Assembly: GCA_947169915.1 (NCBI GenBank)
Contig: CAMVRN010000001.1
Span: 89,584 to 153,583, forward strand
Source of the DNA: an uncultured Candidatus Saccharibacteria bacterium
GTDB lineage: Bacteria > Patescibacteriota > Saccharimonadia > Saccharimonadales > Saccharimonadaceae
DNA: 64,000 nucleotides
Direction: 5' to 3'
The position numbers and the translations under genes are program-made. Below the pieces are notes generated by a model. The model was not told the DNA's origin. It made no database searches and worked only from the letters and a program-made list of their open reading frames with translations. Within the stretch, counting starts at the first letter, position 1. Each line of letters opens with the position of its first letter. This document shows positions 1-9,960 of this stretch, in pieces.

Positions 1-187
1 TACGTTCAACGATGTCCTCTGAGGCAATTCCTTCGGCGAGCAAGTCGCTTGCTTTTTTGTACCAAACTGCACTGAGATGAAGGATACTTTCTTGGCCAAT
101 GTAGAGGAACTCATGTTCGCTCTTCGTCGGAATCGATGCTGAATAATACTCATCTGGAATTAGATAGCAAAGGTCCTTTTTTCTCAT
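1..187 (-). CDS. Partial unknown protein, N-terminal 62 residues
   Basis: The gene runs off the left edge. It starts at the ATG at 187, preceded by a strong GGGAGGG ribosome binding site, and the visible protein begins MRKKDLCYLIPDEYY. It is hydrophilic, with no signal peptide or membrane segment, and I recognise no family in the visible part. A consensus promoter lies 50 bases upstream. The strong SD with a real leader resembles the gene at 340-978 and the one at 48014-48631, all of unknown function. Coding status is well supported by promoter, SD and an open frame; function is unknown. Confidence 0.7.
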   Translation of the reverse strand, partial: MRKKDLCYLIPDEYYSASIPTKSEHEFLYIGQESILHLSAVWYKKASDLLAEGIASEDIVER

Positions 188-237
188 GTTACCCTCCCTG
201 TTTTTAATGATGCTCCGTTTATAACGGCTATGCTTTT

Positions 238-266
238 ATTATATCATATTTTTACTATTTTTTCAA
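238..266 (-). promoter_or_regulatory. Promoter of the left-edge gene
   Basis: Reverse strand: TTGAAA, 17-base spacer, TATAAT. Predicted start about 40 bases before the ATG at 187, leaving room for the GGGAGGG site. Confidence 0.8.
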
Positions 267-275
267 GATAAGCAT

Positions 276-300
276 AAAAAACGCCCCTTGGGAGGGGCGG
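276..300 (-). terminator. Rho-independent terminator
   Basis: On the minus strand a GCCCC/GGGGC stem is followed by six T. It ends the transcript of the 340-978 gene. Confidence 0.75.
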
Positions 301-339
301 AGAAGGGGGAGGCGCTACAGCTAGCGCGGGGTGCGGAAC

Positions 340-978
340 TCAAGCAGCGTCGATAGGACTGGGCTGGCCAGAGATGCAGAAAAGCATACGGTCGGCTTTG
401 TCTCGGTCCGGAATGGACTGGGTGTAATAGTTCAGGTAGAGCCTGAAGTAATCCAGATGGGTTTTAAAAAACTCATAGTCCTCGGTCCGGAACACGGTGA
501 ATCCTTCGGGAACAAAGTCGATAAGATGCTGGCCAGATTGGTCGTAGACGCGAATTGTGAGAGCCGCGCTCTTAATTCTGACTTCTTCATCTTCTTCCTC
601 TGTATCTGCTTTAACTTTCGCAAGTATTCCCGAAATAAAACGGTCGGGATTTTCCATAAAACAGGTTATGCGATTTCCGGTCTTGAACGTAGGTTTCTCA
701 AACAGACAAGGTTTTGATTCGGCACCTTCAGCGATTTTTCTGATTTCACGCGCCTTAAAGGTGGAATCTTCTACGTCCTGCAGGAATCTTTCACGACGGT
801 GGAAATCGGTTTCGGTTTTAACTTTTGCGGACATTTTCTCCGCATGTTTCTTCCAGAATCTGGCAAGAAATTGAAGGTTTTCCTTCCCCAGATTGACCAT
901 GTCGCGACGGTTCCTAAGATTGAGGTTTTCAGAGTTAACACTCCAAGGCATGAAATCATCGAAATAATCTCCGTGCAT
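340..978 (-). CDS. Unknown soluble protein, 212 aa
   Basis: I do not recognise this protein. The start is set at 978 because AGAAAGGGGTGATATT directly precedes that ATG; an upstream in-frame start would add 13 residues without a better site. The first half is rich in Lys/Arg/Glu and probably helical. A very acidic patch (TEEEDEE) sits near the middle, followed by an alternating hydrophobic stretch (IRVYDQSGQHLIDFVPEGFTV) that looks like beta structure. No signal peptide or membrane segment. It has its own promoter and terminator, so it is monocistronic. Confidence 0.7.
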   Translation of the reverse strand: MHGDYFDDFMPWSVNSENLNLRNRRDMVNLGKENLQFLARFWKKHAEKMSAKVKTETDFHRRERFLQDVEDSTFKAREIRKIAEGAESKPCLFEKPTFKTGNRITCFMENPDRFISGILAKVKADTEEEDEEVRIKSAALTIRVYDQSGQHLIDFVPEGFTVFRTEDYEFFKTHLDYFRLYLNYYTQSIPDRDKADRMLFCISGQPSPIDAA

Positions 979-1043
979 AATATCACCCCTTTCTATCTGT
1001 GAATGTACAGCCGTCAAGAGAGACAGCGAATTTTTGTGCTCCT

Positions 1044-1072
1044 ATTATATCACATATTTTACATCTAGTAAA
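1044..1072 (-). promoter_or_regulatory. Promoter of the 340-978 gene
   Basis: Reverse strand TTTACT, 17-base spacer, TATAAT. The same TTTACT -35 recurs upstream of lemA and the AbrB-type gene. Confidence 0.75.
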
Positions 1073-1083
1073 TAATATTTATT

Positions 1084-1108
1084 CAAAAAACTGGCCCTAA
1101 GCCAGTCT
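1084..1108 (-). terminator. Terminator after typA
   Basis: ACTGGC/GCCAGT stem followed by TTTTTT on the minus strand, six bases after the typA stop. Confidence 0.85.
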
Positions 1109-1113
1109 TTCAT

Positions 1114-2928
1114 TTAATAAGCGCGATTTTCCCTTTTTCGCTTAATCGGGTCGAGCTGACGTTTGCGTAGACGTAGTGATTTTGGTGTGACCTCTAGAAG
1201 TTCGTCGTCTAGGAGAAAATCAAGACATTGTTCGAGCGAGAGTTGAGTATATGGGGTGAGCTGGATTGCTCCGTCAGATGCGTGCGTACGCATGTTTGTT
1301 AATTGTTTCTCTCGGCAGATATTGAGGTCGATATCTTCTTTTTTGTTGCTCAGACCAACAATCATACCTTGATAGACAGGTACTTGCGGCGGAATAAATA
1401 GCGTACCGCGGGCCTGAGCCATATCAAGGGCGTAAGCGGTCGAAACGCCAGATTCGAAAGCAATCAGCGCACCATTTCTTTCTGGTTTGTATTTAGATTC
1501 AACTGGTTTGTATCCTTTTGGAATACTAGACATAATGACCGTACCCTTGGTCGCAGTCAACAGATTATTCCTGAGACCAATGAGCGCAGAGGTAGTTATT
1601 TCATATGTGAAACGAGTGGAACCCGTCGAAGTAATTTCAGTAGACTTTAAGTCGGCCTTGCGAATGCCTAGCTCTTGAGATACGGCGCCGACATATTCAG
1701 AATCAACCTCAATAGTGAGAGATTCGACTGGTTCGGATTTGATGCCGTCGATGTCTTTATAGACGACTTCTGGGCGCCCTGCTTCAAGCTCATAGCCCTC
1801 ACGGCGCATTGTTTCTATAAGAACAGATAGGTGAAGTTCGCCACGTCCAGATACTTTGTAGCCAAGACCATCAGGAATAATTTTGAGAGCGATATTGGTT
1901 TCTAGCTCTCTCTCGAGACGTTCGGCAATTTGGCGAGAAGTAGTAAACTCTCCTTCTTTCCCTTTCAGCGGAGAAGTGTTTGGACCGATATAAATTGAGA
2001 GTGTAGGTGGCTCGAGTTCAATAGTCGGAAGCGCTTCTGGATTATCGCCAGTCGCGATTGTGTCACCGATATTGGCTTTTCCTATGCCAGTAATCGCGAC
2101 AATATCGCCTGCAATTGCTTCTAGCGTCTCTTCTTTACCAAGGCCACGATAGGTAAAAAGGTTTTCAATCTTCGCATTTACGGTTTGGCTTCTACCAATC
2201 AGTTTTACGGATTGACCCTTTTTGAGTTTGCCACGAAAAACTTTGCCGATGGCATATTTGCCAAGATAATTATCGGCAGCAAGAGCAGCAACAAGAAGCT
2301 GAGCACCTTTACCATCATTCTCATCAACTTGCGGAGCGGGAATATCGTTAATGATAGATTCAAAAATAACGCGAAGGTCATTATCTAGGTCGGTAGTTTT
2401 TCCAGCTCTACCTTCGCGTGCAATAGCGTAGTAGATTGGATAATTAAGTTGTGACTCGTCGGTTGCGAGTTCTAGGAACAAATCAGAAATTTCATCTTTT
2501 ACCTCTTCAATACGAGCTGCTGGCTTATCGATTTTATTGATAATAACTACTGGTTTCAGCTTCAAATCGAGCGCTTTTTGAAGAACGAATTTAGTTTGCG
2601 GCATCGGTCCTTCTTGCGCGTCAACGATAAGAAGAACGCCGTCCGCCATGTTGAGTGTGCGTTCAACTTCGCCAGAGAAATCTGCGTGGCCCGGCGTGTC
2701 AATGATGTTGATTTTGTAACCGTCATAAAAAACTGCGGTCTGCTTCGCCGTGATAGTGATTCCGCGTTCGTGCTCCTGGTCGCCAGAATCCATAATGAGC
2801 GTTTGGCTCATTTCGGCCTGATTGTCGCGAAAAGTGTGGGATTGCTTCAAAAGTCCGTCGACGAGCGTGGTTTTACCATGGTCGACGTGTGCAATGATTG
2901 CGACGTTTCTGATTTTGTTCTTGTCCAT
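1114..2928 (-). CDS. typA: Ribosome-associated GTPase TypA/BipA
   Basis: A translational GTPase of the EF-G-like class that acts on the ribosome in assembly and stress adaptation. At 604 residues it has the normal family length. Visible G motifs: AHVDHGKTT at 13-21, RGITI at 55-59, DTPGHADF at 77-84 and NKID at 131-134. Domain II, the EF-G III/V-like domains and the TypA-specific C-terminus (ending RKRENRAY) follow. The ATG at 2928 is only eight bases from a perfect TATAAT, so the mRNA should be leaderless or nearly so. It stands alone between its own promoter and terminator. Identification is secure. Confidence 0.97.
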   Translation of the reverse strand: MDKNKIRNVAIIAHVDHGKTTLVDGLLKQSHTFRDNQAEMSQTLIMDSGDQEHERGITITAKQTAVFYDGYKINIIDTPGHADFSGEVERTLNMADGVLLIVDAQEGPMPQTKFVLQKALDLKLKPVVIINKIDKPAARIEEVKDEISDLFLELATDESQLNYPIYYAIAREGRAGKTTDLDNDLRVIFESIINDIPAPQVDENDGKGAQLLVAALAADNYLGKYAIGKVFRGKLKKGQSVKLIGRSQTVNAKIENLFTYRGLGKEETLEAIAGDIVAITGIGKANIGDTIATGDNPEALPTIELEPPTLSIYIGPNTSPLKGKEGEFTTSRQIAERLERELETNIALKIIPDGLGYKVSGRGELHLSVLIETMRREGYELEAGRPEVVYKDIDGIKSEPVESLTIEVDSEYVGAVSQELGIRKADLKSTEITSTGSTRFTYEITTSALIGLRNNLLTATKGTVIMSSIPKGYKPVESKYKPERNGALIAFESGVSTAYALDMAQARGTLFIPPQVPVYQGMIVGLSNKKEDIDLNICREKQLTNMRTHASDGAIQLTPYTQLSLEQCLDFLLDDELLEVTPKSLRLRKRQLDPIKRKRENRAY

Positions 2929-2936
2929 AGTGGACT

Positions 2937-2965
2937 ATTATACCATTATTCCTAATGTTTTTCAA
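2937..2965 (-). promoter_or_regulatory. typA promoter, leaderless
   Basis: TTGAAA, 17-base spacer, TATAAT, then eight bases to the ATG. The expected transcription start falls about two bases before the start codon. Confidence 0.85.
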
Positions 2966-2970
2966 TCAAG

Positions 2971-3000
2971 AAAAAACGGGGGCGTTTTATCGCTCCCGTA
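2971..3000 (-). terminator. Terminator after the membrane thioredoxin gene
   Basis: CGGGAGCG/CGCCCCCG stem (one mismatch) followed by TTTTTT on the minus strand. Confidence 0.8.
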
Positions 3001-3011
3001 TAACCTGTCGT

Positions 3012-3728
3012 TTATTCGTTGCAGGTCGAAATACAGCCTTCGGCAGTCGCAATTTTGTCCATCAAAGCACCGACTTTTTCTTTCCACGCCTCGATACGTT
3101 CTTCTGTCCAATATTCCTCTGGCTCTTTGAGTTCGAGGGTATCTTTGCTGGTTTCCCAATCGTTACCTACAATCTCTCCGTCAACGACGAATGTTGTGTT
3201 TGGAACATAGATTCTTTTTTCACCAACATTATCATATTGGAGATAGTCAGATAAAATTTCTACGAATTTCTTATATGTATCGGTTTCATTCTCGCGGTCG
3301 TTATGGATATTGTAATAATAAATCTCTTTAACCCCTTTTTCTTTTGCGACATCATTCAATAGTTTCGCATAGGCCTGGCACCATGGACATTCTGGGAAAC
3401 CGAGAAAAACGACGCCGGTTCCATTTTCGAGAATCTTTTTCGTTTCTTCTGCGGTCTTAAAAACAAAAACATTGTCAGATTCGACGAGAGAGTATTGGTC
3501 GGAAAAGCGCGAGGCATCCGTTTCAGATAATCTATCAATAGATTTAATTACGAATGGGAGCAAAATTGCGAGCAATATTACGCAAACAACTAGCAAAATC
3601 AAGCCGAACGCTGGATGATATGGTTCGGTCGCATGTACGGTTTTGGGCACATTTTTTGCGGTTGTCTTTCTTTTTGCTGTTTTTGCAGTTTTTGTCTTGG
3701 GAGTTAATTTAGATTTCTTTGTAACCAT
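3012..3728 (-). CDS. Membrane-anchored thioredoxin-like protein
   Basis: The protein is 238 residues. A very basic Lys/Thr-rich cytoplasmic N-terminus (1-36) leads into one membrane segment (FGLILLVVCVILLAILLPFVI, about 41-61). An external thioredoxin-fold domain follows, with the active-site motif CPWC inside GFPECPWCQAYA (about 111-122) and a Thr-Val-Val segment near 180 typical of the cis-Pro side. A C-terminal pair of Cys (GCIST-CNE) may be structural or a relay. Likely a thiol-disulphide oxidoreductase on the outer face of the membrane. A TAAAAT box six bases before the ATG suggests a leaderless mRNA. A distinct DsbA-like protein is encoded at 29353-30042. Confidence 0.85.
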   Translation of the reverse strand: MVTKKSKLTPKTKTAKTAKRKTTAKNVPKTVHATEPYHPAFGLILLVVCVILLAILLPFVIKSIDRLSETDASRFSDQYSLVESDNVFVFKTAEETKKILENGTGVVFLGFPECPWCQAYAKLLNDVAKEKGVKEIYYYNIHNDRENETDTYKKFVEILSDYLQYDNVGEKRIYVPNTTFVVDGEIVGNDWETSKDTLELKEPEEYWTEERIEAWKEKVGALMDKIATAEGCISTCNE

Positions 3729-3734
3729 GATTTA

Positions 3735-3740
3735 ATTTTA
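3735..3740 (-). promoter_or_regulatory. -10 box, leaderless start
   Basis: TAAAAT six bases before the ATG at 3728; no good -35 seen. Confidence 0.55.
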
Positions 3741-3751
3741 ACATAAGTTTT

Positions 3752-3780
3752 TTGTTTTTTAGAAGGTTTTTTGATATAAT
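3752..3780 (+). promoter_or_regulatory. Promoter of the lysozyme/C39 gene, leaderless
   Basis: TTGTTT, 17-base spacer, TATAAT at 3775-3780, seven bases, then ATG at 3788. Confidence 0.75.
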
Positions 3781-3787
3781 AAAGGTT

Positions 3788-5275
3788 ATGGTTCGTACTA
3801 TTAAATCAAAAGGGATTCTATCTGGAATGCTACTTGGTTTGGCATTTCTTCTTTTACCAGCTGGTCAGATTGTCGCAGCTTTGACATGCCCGACGGTCGG
3901 TTCAAATACGTCTGGGTCGACTTCTTCTACCGAAGGTTCTTCTGCGCAACAACCGTCTTCGGAATGTGGTTCAACTGCATCGAACCTAAAGATTTATCTC
4001 AAAGAGCAGGGTTATTCAGATAATGCAATTTGTGGCATCATGGGCAACATAAAGAACGAATCTGGATTCGTTCTAGGAAGAATCCAAGGCAAGTCTCCGT
4101 CCGAGGCAGTCGGGGAAGATTTCCGCGCATATACAAATGGCGTCCGCAACCCCGATTTAATAAGAAATGGTAGCAACTTAGGCTTTGGCTTAGCGCAATG
4201 GACTTCAAGCGGGCGACTTAAAAATCTTCAGAATTATGCTGATTCCATCGGAAAAGGAATAGCGACATTTGATGCGCAAGGGCCATTTTTAGTAAATGAA
4301 TTAACTAATTCTTACAACATGGGTACTTCAAGGATGAATTCTATGAGCCTCGAAGAAGCGACTTTCGTAGTTTATCGAAACTTCGAGATTCCAAAATCAT
4401 CTTTTTGCGTGGGTGAAAAGTGTTGTTCTCAGTCCCAGATTTCCAATGGCAAGTGTAACGGGACAAACACAAATCAAGAAAGGCCTCCAACGAACTATTC
4501 TTCGTTCATCGCGAACAAGAGTAAATACCAGATGGCTTATAAGGCCTTCCAAGGTAGGGTAAGGAGCGCGGAATACGTTCGTGATAGCGTGCCGACGACA
4601 AACTGTACGCAAACGGGTGGTAGCGAAGAAGGCGGCAGTGGAGAAGGTAGTGGCGGAGAAGGTGACGACGGAGAAGGTGGCGGCGGGCAAGTAACTGGCG
4701 GAGAAGGTGCGCTTGGAAAACAAAGTACTAATGGGATGGTCGGCCAATTTGATAGTGGAATAAAGAATGTGGTTTGGAGGACGGATGGCTCGACAATCGG
4801 TTCGTCAGGTTGTTCGCTTATATCTGTCGTGAACGCAAACAATGCTTTGGGAAGGTCAAGTCTCACTCCAAGCACGCTTGCAGGATGGTCAAAGAGTAAT
4901 ATTGGTTCGGCAAACTGGGACAATCTAAAGAAAATGGCACGATACATAGGTTTATCAACCAGTGATTGGTTATGGTCTAGCAAATCGACTGCCGAATCGG
5001 TTAAAATTCAAAAGATTCGTGATACGCTTGCGAGTGGTGGTGTTATTATCGCTGGTGGAGATAGGTCTGGCACAGATTCTTCCTTCTGTACTAGCTCAAG
5101 GATAAATAGTGGCGAGTGCGTCTTCTCTTCTGGCGGTCACTTTGTTACTATCATTGGTATTACGGCAGACAATAAACTCGTAATTGCAAACCCAGCAAAA
5201 GCGAATAATCGTACTTGGATTTTTCCAGCAAGCACGGTTTTGAAATACTCTAACAAAGCAATCAAGGTAAAATAA
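3788..5275 (+). CDS. Secreted phage-tail-lysozyme/C39-like protein
   Basis: The 495-residue protein begins at 3788, seven bases after TATAAT; an upstream in-frame start would lie inside the promoter. A signal peptide (1-31) is followed by a low-complexity Ser/Thr linker. Next is a domain like phage tail lysozyme (about 65-255: IYLKEQGYSDNAICGIMGNI, then NESG with candidate catalytic E91, and GLAQWTSSGR). A Gly/Glu-rich hinge (278-308) leads to a C-terminal papain-like C39 domain with candidate C342 (SSGCSLISVVNA), H451 (GGHFVTIIG) and N468. It probably cuts peptidoglycan, its own or that of a host cell for an epibiont. The stop overlaps the next ATG (TAATG). Confidence 0.85.
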   Translation: MVRTIKSKGILSGMLLGLAFLLLPAGQIVAALTCPTVGSNTSGSTSSTEGSSAQQPSSECGSTASNLKIYLKEQGYSDNAICGIMGNIKNESGFVLGRIQGKSPSEAVGEDFRAYTNGVRNPDLIRNGSNLGFGLAQWTSSGRLKNLQNYADSIGKGIATFDAQGPFLVNELTNSYNMGTSRMNSMSLEEATFVVYRNFEIPKSSFCVGEKCCSQSQISNGKCNGTNTNQERPPTNYSSFIANKSKYQMAYKAFQGRVRSAEYVRDSVPTTNCTQTGGSEEGGSGEGSGGEGDDGEGGGGQVTGGEGALGKQSTNGMVGQFDSGIKNVVWRTDGSTIGSSGCSLISVVNANNALGRSSLTPSTLAGWSKSNIGSANWDNLKKMARYIGLSTSDWLWSSKSTAESVKIQKIRDTLASGGVIIAGGDRSGTDSSFCTSSRINSGECVFSSGGHFVTIIGITADNKLVIANPAKANNRTWIFPASTVLKYSNKAIKVK

Positions 5276-5853
5276 TGGACTACGACCAACCAATACTTTC
5301 AAAAAAGAAAATCATCATAATAGTTGCAGTTTTCTTTGCCCTTTTCGGAGCTGGCTGTGTTGCGTATTTTCTGTCGCAAGGCCCTGGTCAGGATATTCCT
5401 GATACACAGGAGCCGCAATTCGATTTTGCAAAAGAGGGTTCAAAAATTGCAGGAATTCAGATTCTGATGGAAAATGGCGGAATGGTGCAGGGGCAGTTTG
5501 ATAAAGTCGTCACAAGTTTGGATGAGCAATTGTCCGAGTTAGAACCAAACGCAACCTATTTTAACTATGTAGAGGAAAGTCTATCAATTACATCAAGCGG
5601 TAAGACGAGTCTTCCTGAAGTCGAGATTGACGATTCAACCGTTACGGGCAATGCAGAATATGAAGACGACATACCGGACGAAGAGTATGTTCGCGTAGCG
5701 GATGAAGAACTTGAAGAGGATGGACTTGAAAATGAATCGGTGTTTGATACTGTTGGCTTTGTGATGGTTTCAAGTCTTGGTACCGAGTACTTGGTAAGTG
5801 TTTACACAGCTGGCAACCTAAGCACTGCGAACGTAACCGTCGAAAAGAAATAG
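5275..5853 (+). CDS. Membrane-anchored acidic protein
   Basis: This 192-residue protein starts within the stop of the preceding hydrolase (TAATG), so translation is coupled. One membrane segment (KIIIIVAVFFALFGAGCVAYFL, about 12-33) anchors an outer domain that is strongly acidic in its middle. No family is recognised. A partner or regulator of the upstream hydrolase is plausible from coupling alone; that is inference. A terminator follows directly. Confidence 0.75.
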   Translation: MDYDQPILSKKKIIIIVAVFFALFGAGCVAYFLSQGPGQDIPDTQEPQFDFAKEGSKIAGIQILMENGGMVQGQFDKVVTSLDEQLSELEPNATYFNYVEESLSITSSGKTSLPEVEIDDSTVTGNAEYEDDIPDEEYVRVADEELEEDGLENESVFDTVGFVMVSSLGTEYLVSVYTAGNLSTANVTVEKK

Positions 5854-5861
5854 CGAAATAC

Positions 5862-5887
5862 TAAAAAGGCCCCTTCGGGGGCTTTTG
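5862..5887. terminator. Bidirectional terminator
   Basis: AAAAGGCCCC-TTCG-GGGGCTTTT hairpin with A and T runs on both sides; serves the plus-strand pair and the minus-strand tRNAs. Confidence 0.8.
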
Positions 5888-5895
5888 AAACTTCC

Positions 5896-5972
5896 TGGTG
5901 GAGCCTAGAGGATTTGAACCTCTGACCTTTTCTACGTCAAAGAAACGCTCTAGCCAGCTGAGCTAAGGCTCC
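5896..5972 (-). tRNA. tRNA-Val (GAC)
   Basis: Complete cloverleaf on the minus strand: acceptor GGAGCCT/AGGCTCC, anticodon loop TTGACGT (anticodon GAC), T-loop TTCAAAT and encoded CCA. It is the second gene of a tRNA-Lys-tRNA-Val unit. Confidence 0.95.
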
Positions 5973-5994
5973 GTCTAGGTTGTTAATAGATTTC

Positions 5995-6071
5995 TGGTGA
6001 GCCGGGAGAGGCTCGAACTCTCGACACCGGGCTTAAAAGGCCCGTGCTCTAACCAACTGAGCTACCGGCCC
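5995..6071 (-). tRNA. tRNA-Lys (TTT)
   Basis: Minus-strand cloverleaf: acceptor GGGCCGG/CCGGCTC, anticodon stem CGGGC/GCCCG with loop CTTTTAA (anticodon UUU), encoded CCA. First gene of the two-tRNA unit. Confidence 0.95.
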
Positions 6072-6085
6072 AAAAATCTTTTCTT

Positions 6086-6091
6086 ATTATA
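6086..6091 (-). promoter_or_regulatory. -10 box of tRNA-Lys/Val unit
   Basis: TATAAT on the minus strand, 14 bases before the tRNA-Lys 5' end. Confidence 0.6.
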
Positions 6092-6130
6092 TCACACATA
6101 CAGAAAAATAAAAGAGTTTATTTTTATCTA

Positions 6131-6168
6131 TAAAAATAGGCGCCCTCGCAGTTTTTGAGCGCCTATTT
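6131..6168 (-). terminator. Terminator after the VPDTG surface protein
   Basis: AATAGGCGC/GCGCCTATT stem with T run on the minus strand, just after the stop. Confidence 0.8.
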
Positions 6169-6178
6169 CGACGTGTCG

Positions 6179-7219
6179 CTATTTACGCGACCGGATGTTT
6201 TTGCGATAGTTTTTCTTTTTCGGACGGAGGACAGTGACCGATATGAATATTAAGATGCTTACGAAAATGATAATTGCAGTAGCGATTAAGTCAGTTCTAG
6301 CAATGCTTGTTCCGCCAGAGAACACACCCGTGTCAGGCACGCTCGGGGCAGATGGGCTAGTATATTCGACTTCAAATACGGAGACTGGCGAGAATAATAC
6401 TTCGTACTCAACATCATCGCCTTCTCCCGTTACAGAATAAGCCGTAACGAAGATGGTATATCCTCCGCTCTCTAACCCATAACTAGCGAACGGCAAGGTA
6501 ACAGATTTTGAGCCAGATTCGTATCCTTCTTCTCCTGGCTCGACAATAACCGAGACTGGCTTATCGAATAAATCGTTACCTTCGTCATCAACCGGCATAA
6601 TCTCGATTTTTCCAACTCCGGCGTCGTATTCGATATCGATGATTGGGTCATTGGTTTCTTTGTCGGTTCCCGATTGCTTGACGTTCGATGGGATATAAAA
6701 GAATTCTATTGAATCTTCGTCGTATCCTGCTGAACTAACAGATTTTAATGTAAGAATATAATCGTTGTAAGATAGCGAATGTTCGGCAAGATTAATTGTT
6801 ACGGAACCATCTCCGGTATATATCGTATTCGGGTCAATCGCTCCGCCATTTGGGCTAAATGAAGGAAGTTGAATAGACTGAGGATTTCCTTCGTCGTCGT
6901 CAAAGCCCAGCCAAACTTCGACATACGATGTGTTGTCAAAAGTAAAAGCAGTCGTGACTAGTGGCGATGTAGAAATTACGCCAGTTGCCGGCGATGAGAT
7001 TTCGACAGCTGGAGTTGTGGTACTACTATGGACAACCACTTGTACAGTATCGGTGCCTGCCCCTTTTGCAAATGCATTCTCCGTAGGCAAAAAATAGGCG
7101 AGCACTGTCATGAGCGCCACCAACAATAAGCCAATAATTCCAAGAAGCCTTTTTCTCGCTTTTACCATAACTCTACACTTTTTTGTTTTTAGTTTTTGTT
7201 TGGACCCGTGAGGATTCAC
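6179..7219 (-). CDS. Surface protein with VPDTG sorting-like signal
   Basis: The 346-residue frame opens with GTG at 7219 behind AAGGA. An ATG 17 codons in (7168) gives a tidier signal peptide, so the start is uncertain. A signal sequence (MVKARKRLLGIIGLL.. to AFA) precedes an exported region rich in beta-type sequence, acidic turns and Ser/Thr, resembling stacked Ig-like domains. The C-terminus has the complete cell-wall sorting layout: SVPDTG, a spacer, a hydrophobic segment (LIATAIIIFVSILIFISVTV) and a basic tail (RPKKKNYRKNIRSRK). It is likely anchored by a sortase not in this window. A consensus promoter lies upstream. Confidence 0.8.
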   Translation of the reverse strand: MNPHGSKQKLKTKKCRVMVKARKRLLGIIGLLLVALMTVLAYFLPTENAFAKGAGTDTVQVVVHSSTTTPAVEISSPATGVISTSPLVTTAFTFDNTSYVEVWLGFDDDEGNPQSIQLPSFSPNGGAIDPNTIYTGDGSVTINLAEHSLSYNDYILTLKSVSSAGYDEDSIEFFYIPSNVKQSGTDKETNDPIIDIEYDAGVGKIEIMPVDDEGNDLFDKPVSVIVEPGEEGYESGSKSVTLPFASYGLESGGYTIFVTAYSVTGEGDDVEYEVLFSPVSVFEVEYTSPSAPSVPDTGVFSGGTSIARTDLIATAIIIFVSILIFISVTVLRPKKKNYRKNIRSRK

Positions 7220-7233
7220 GTTTCCTTAATTCT

Positions 7234-7261
7234 AGTGTATACGAAAAAATAGGTTTGTCAA
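7234..7261 (-). promoter_or_regulatory. Promoter of the VPDTG protein
   Basis: Reverse strand TTGACA, 16-base spacer, TACACT, giving a leader that contains AAGGA before the GTG at 7219. Confidence 0.65.
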
Positions 7262-7306
7262 TAGTTTTTATGCTTATTTTTATAAAAGTCAATTATATGT
7301 TGTTTA

Positions 7307-9943
7307 CTATTCCGAGCGGAGCGCTTCAACTGGGTCATGTTTCGCCGCTGAGCGTGCTGGGATAAGTCCGCCAATCAATGTCAAAACAATCGACAGGCCA
7401 ACCAAGATAAGTGCGGCGATAGGGTCAAGCGCGGCACGGATATTAACTCCTGACGCGACATGTGCGAGGATTGTGTTTATTATTGGGATAATGAAATAGC
7501 TAATACCAATTCCGAATAGCCCGGCGAGAAGCCCAACAATAAAGGTTTCGGCATTGAAGATGCTTGAAACATTGTGTTTACTCGCGCCGATTGCGCGTAG
7601 AATCCCAATTTCTTTTTTGCGTTCATAGACGGAGATATAAGTGATAATTCCAATCATAAAGCTTGAAACGACTAGTGAAATTGAAACGAAGGCGATAAGC
7701 ACGTAGCTGACCGCATCGACGATAGTGCGGACTGAATCCATCAATATGCCTGTGAGGTCACTATAATTTATCTCTTGCTCTTTGTCATGTTCGTCGTTGT
7801 ATTTTTTAATGAAATTCTTAAAGTTTTCTTTACCCTCAAAACTGCTGAAGTAAAACCAAAGTGAAGAAGGTTCGTTTAGGTCCTGGTAGCCTAGCGACTT
7901 CAAATTGGACTTTTGGTCACGCTCGGTATTGCTCGAAATTGCAGAAATAACCCTGGTGAGTTCTTCTTCTGTAAAATTGAGCGAAAAGGCATCGTCCATA
8001 CTTCCCTGTCCGGCCATAGCTTGCATGAGTTTGCTCTGGTCAACCGAAATAAGGTCAGAAAAGCTATAGTTGAGTTTTCCCTCTTGCTGGTCGAACTTTG
8101 CGCCAGAGAAGACATCGAGTTCTTTATCTTCGAGCTGTTTTCTAACTACATCGGATTTGCTCGCGCGGTTAATAATCTCTTTAATGAGCTCTGGGTTGTA
8201 GTTGACGCCTTGATCTAGAGCTTCAGCTGTAATCCCTTCCTTTGCAGTGATGACTCCGACAACTTTGAGCTTGATGGCTTTCTCTTCGAAAACGGTTTTA
8301 AGATAGTCTTCATCCTCTGACATGTTCTCGTAAACTTCATACTTATCGTTGTACTTGTATAGGTCGCTTGGGACGATAACGCGGAGGTCAAGGTCAAGAA
8401 ACTCTTCATAATCCATCATTATTGGTTCATTCTTAATATCAGATGATTCGCCAGACATTAGTTTCGCAATCAACGTATCGAGTTCAGAAGTATCCCTAAG
8501 GCCCAGTTCGTAGGCAAGAAAATCGCTTATTGTTCCTTCAGCCCCAATGTTCAGAATCACCTCATTATATTCTTCTGGCCAGCGTCCTGCGAGAACTTCA
8601 TATTGGTTCTCAAGAGTTTCGCGGTCATTGGTCAGAGGAAGATAAACCGACATGGCGCTTCCGGTGAAGTTCGTAATAAAATCGCCTCCAAAGGTGCTTG
8701 AGAATGTATCCATCGGGTTTAGTTTAGCGATTCTGTCCGTTGCGTCGACTGCATAAACGAGTGGCTCAATCCCGTAACCTACGGTAATGGATTTAACGTC
8801 ATTTTCGAGTTCGCTTTGATGTTCGTCGTAATATTGTTTGAACGCTTTAAGATCATTGGTCGCGACCGACTTAATGGCACTTTCTAGAATTGGTATCTCT
8901 ACCGTGTCTTTGCCTTTTTCATCGCGGAGTTTTGAACGCTCGGAAAGCACACGTCCTGATTGAGTCGAATCGTCGGTGGTTTGCATGAGGCTAGCCATAG
9001 AAAATGATTCTTCGGTAATCATCAGCGGGTACGAAACCAATACATCTTGTTCAATACTATCAACGTAGTTTTGGAAGCCGGTAGAAACCGCGAGAATGAG
9101 AGCGATACCTATGATGCCAATACTTCCAGCAAAAGAAACTAGGATTGTGCGAGCTTTTTTTGTTAGAAGATTGTTAAAGGATAGACCAAGAGCGGTTTTG
9201 AACGACATGTGTGTTTTCTTAGACTTTTTCTTGATATCTTCGGCATTAAGTCTTGTCATTTTACCGTTATGGACGTGCGAATCGGAAGTTATCTTCCCGT
9301 CTTTGAGACGGATAATCCTAGTTGAATAGTTACGAGCGAGTTCTGGATTATGCGTCACCATAATCACGAGTTTGGTCTTAGAAATATTTTTCAGAATCTT
9401 CATGATTTGTTCGCTGGTTTCGGAATCAAGAGCGCCGGTAGGTTCGTCTGCAAGCAGAATATCTGGGTCGTTTACTAATGCGCGCGCAATCGCAACTCGT
9501 TGCATTTGCCCTCCAGAGAGTTCCGCTGGACGTTTCATCATGTGCTCGCCCAACCCAACTGCTTTCAAGGCAGCGCGAGCGCGAGTGATTCCCTCACGCT
9601 TAGAGATGCCTGAAAGTGTCAATGCGAGACGAACGTTGTTTAAAATCGTCTGATGAGATATGAGGTTGTAGCTTTGAAAAACAAAACCGATGCGGTGGTT
9701 TCTATATGCATCCCAGTTACTATCCTTGAAGTCCTTTGTCGAAACACCGTCAACGATTAGGTCGCCGGAAGTATATTTATCTAGTCCGCCGATAATATTC
9801 AATAGGGTGGTTTTACCGGACCCGGATGGGCCTAGTATACTTGCAAATTCTGAGTCACGAAAAATAAGTGAAACTGAATTTAGGGCACGTTGCTTAAAAG
9901 TGCCAGTCTTATAGACTTTAGTTATGTTTTTTAACTCTAACAC
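7307..9943 (-). CDS. MacB-like ABC exporter, ATPase-permease fusion
   Basis: An 878-residue single-chain half-transporter. The ATPase comes first: Walker [10 protein letters not shown] at 38-46, signature LSGGQMQR at 142-149, Walker B ILLADEP at 162-168. A first membrane helix follows near 265-285, then a large outer domain (about 290-690) and three C-terminal FtsX-type helices ([20 protein letters not shown] onward, including [15 protein letters not shown]). It is longer than typical MacB (about 650) because of the external domain. MacB-type proteins use a mechanotransmission cycle to move substrates outside the membrane; the substrate here is unknown. Start is GTG behind AAAGGAG. Confidence 0.88.
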   Translation of the reverse strand: MLELKNITKVYKTGTFKQRALNSVSLIFRDSEFASILGPSGSGKTTLLNIIGGLDKYTSGDLIVDGVSTKDFKDSNWDAYRNHRIGFVFQSYNLISHQTILNNVRLALTLSGISKREGITRARAALKAVGLGEHMMKRPAELSGGQMQRVAIARALVNDPDILLADEPTGALDSETSEQIMKILKNISKTKLVIMVTHNPELARNYSTRIIRLKDGKITSDSHVHNGKMTRLNAEDIKKKSKKTHMSFKTALGLSFNNLLTKKARTILVSFAGSIGIIGIALILAVSTGFQNYVDSIEQDVLVSYPLMITEESFSMASLMQTTDDSTQSGRVLSERSKLRDEKGKDTVEIPILESAIKSVATNDLKAFKQYYDEHQSELENDVKSITVGYGIEPLVYAVDATDRIAKLNPMDTFSSTFGGDFITNFTGSAMSVYLPLTNDRETLENQYEVLAGRWPEEYNEVILNIGAEGTISDFLAYELGLRDTSELDTLIAKLMSGESSDIKNEPIMMDYEEFLDLDLRVIVPSDLYKYNDKYEVYENMSEDEDYLKTVFEEKAIKLKVVGVITAKEGITAEALDQGVNYNPELIKEIINRASKSDVVRKQLEDKELDVFSGAKFDQQEGKLNYSFSDLISVDQSKLMQAMAGQGSMDDAFSLNFTEEELTRVISAISSNTERDQKSNLKSLGYQDLNEPSSLWFYFSSFEGKENFKNFIKKYNDEHDKEQEINYSDLTGILMDSVRTIVDAVSYVLIAFVSISLVVSSFMIGIITYISVYERKKEIGILRAIGASKHNVSSIFNAETFIVGLLAGLFGIGISYFIIPIINTILAHVASGVNIRAALDPIAALILVGLSIVLTLIGGLIPARSAAKHDPVEALRSE

Positions 9944-9960
9944 ATTCTCCTTTTATGTAT

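Noticed and set aside
4537-4983. Minus-strand frame over the Gly/Glu-rich linker
   Set aside because: A shadow of the biased codons of the lysozyme/C39 gene; Pro/Ser-rich low complexity.
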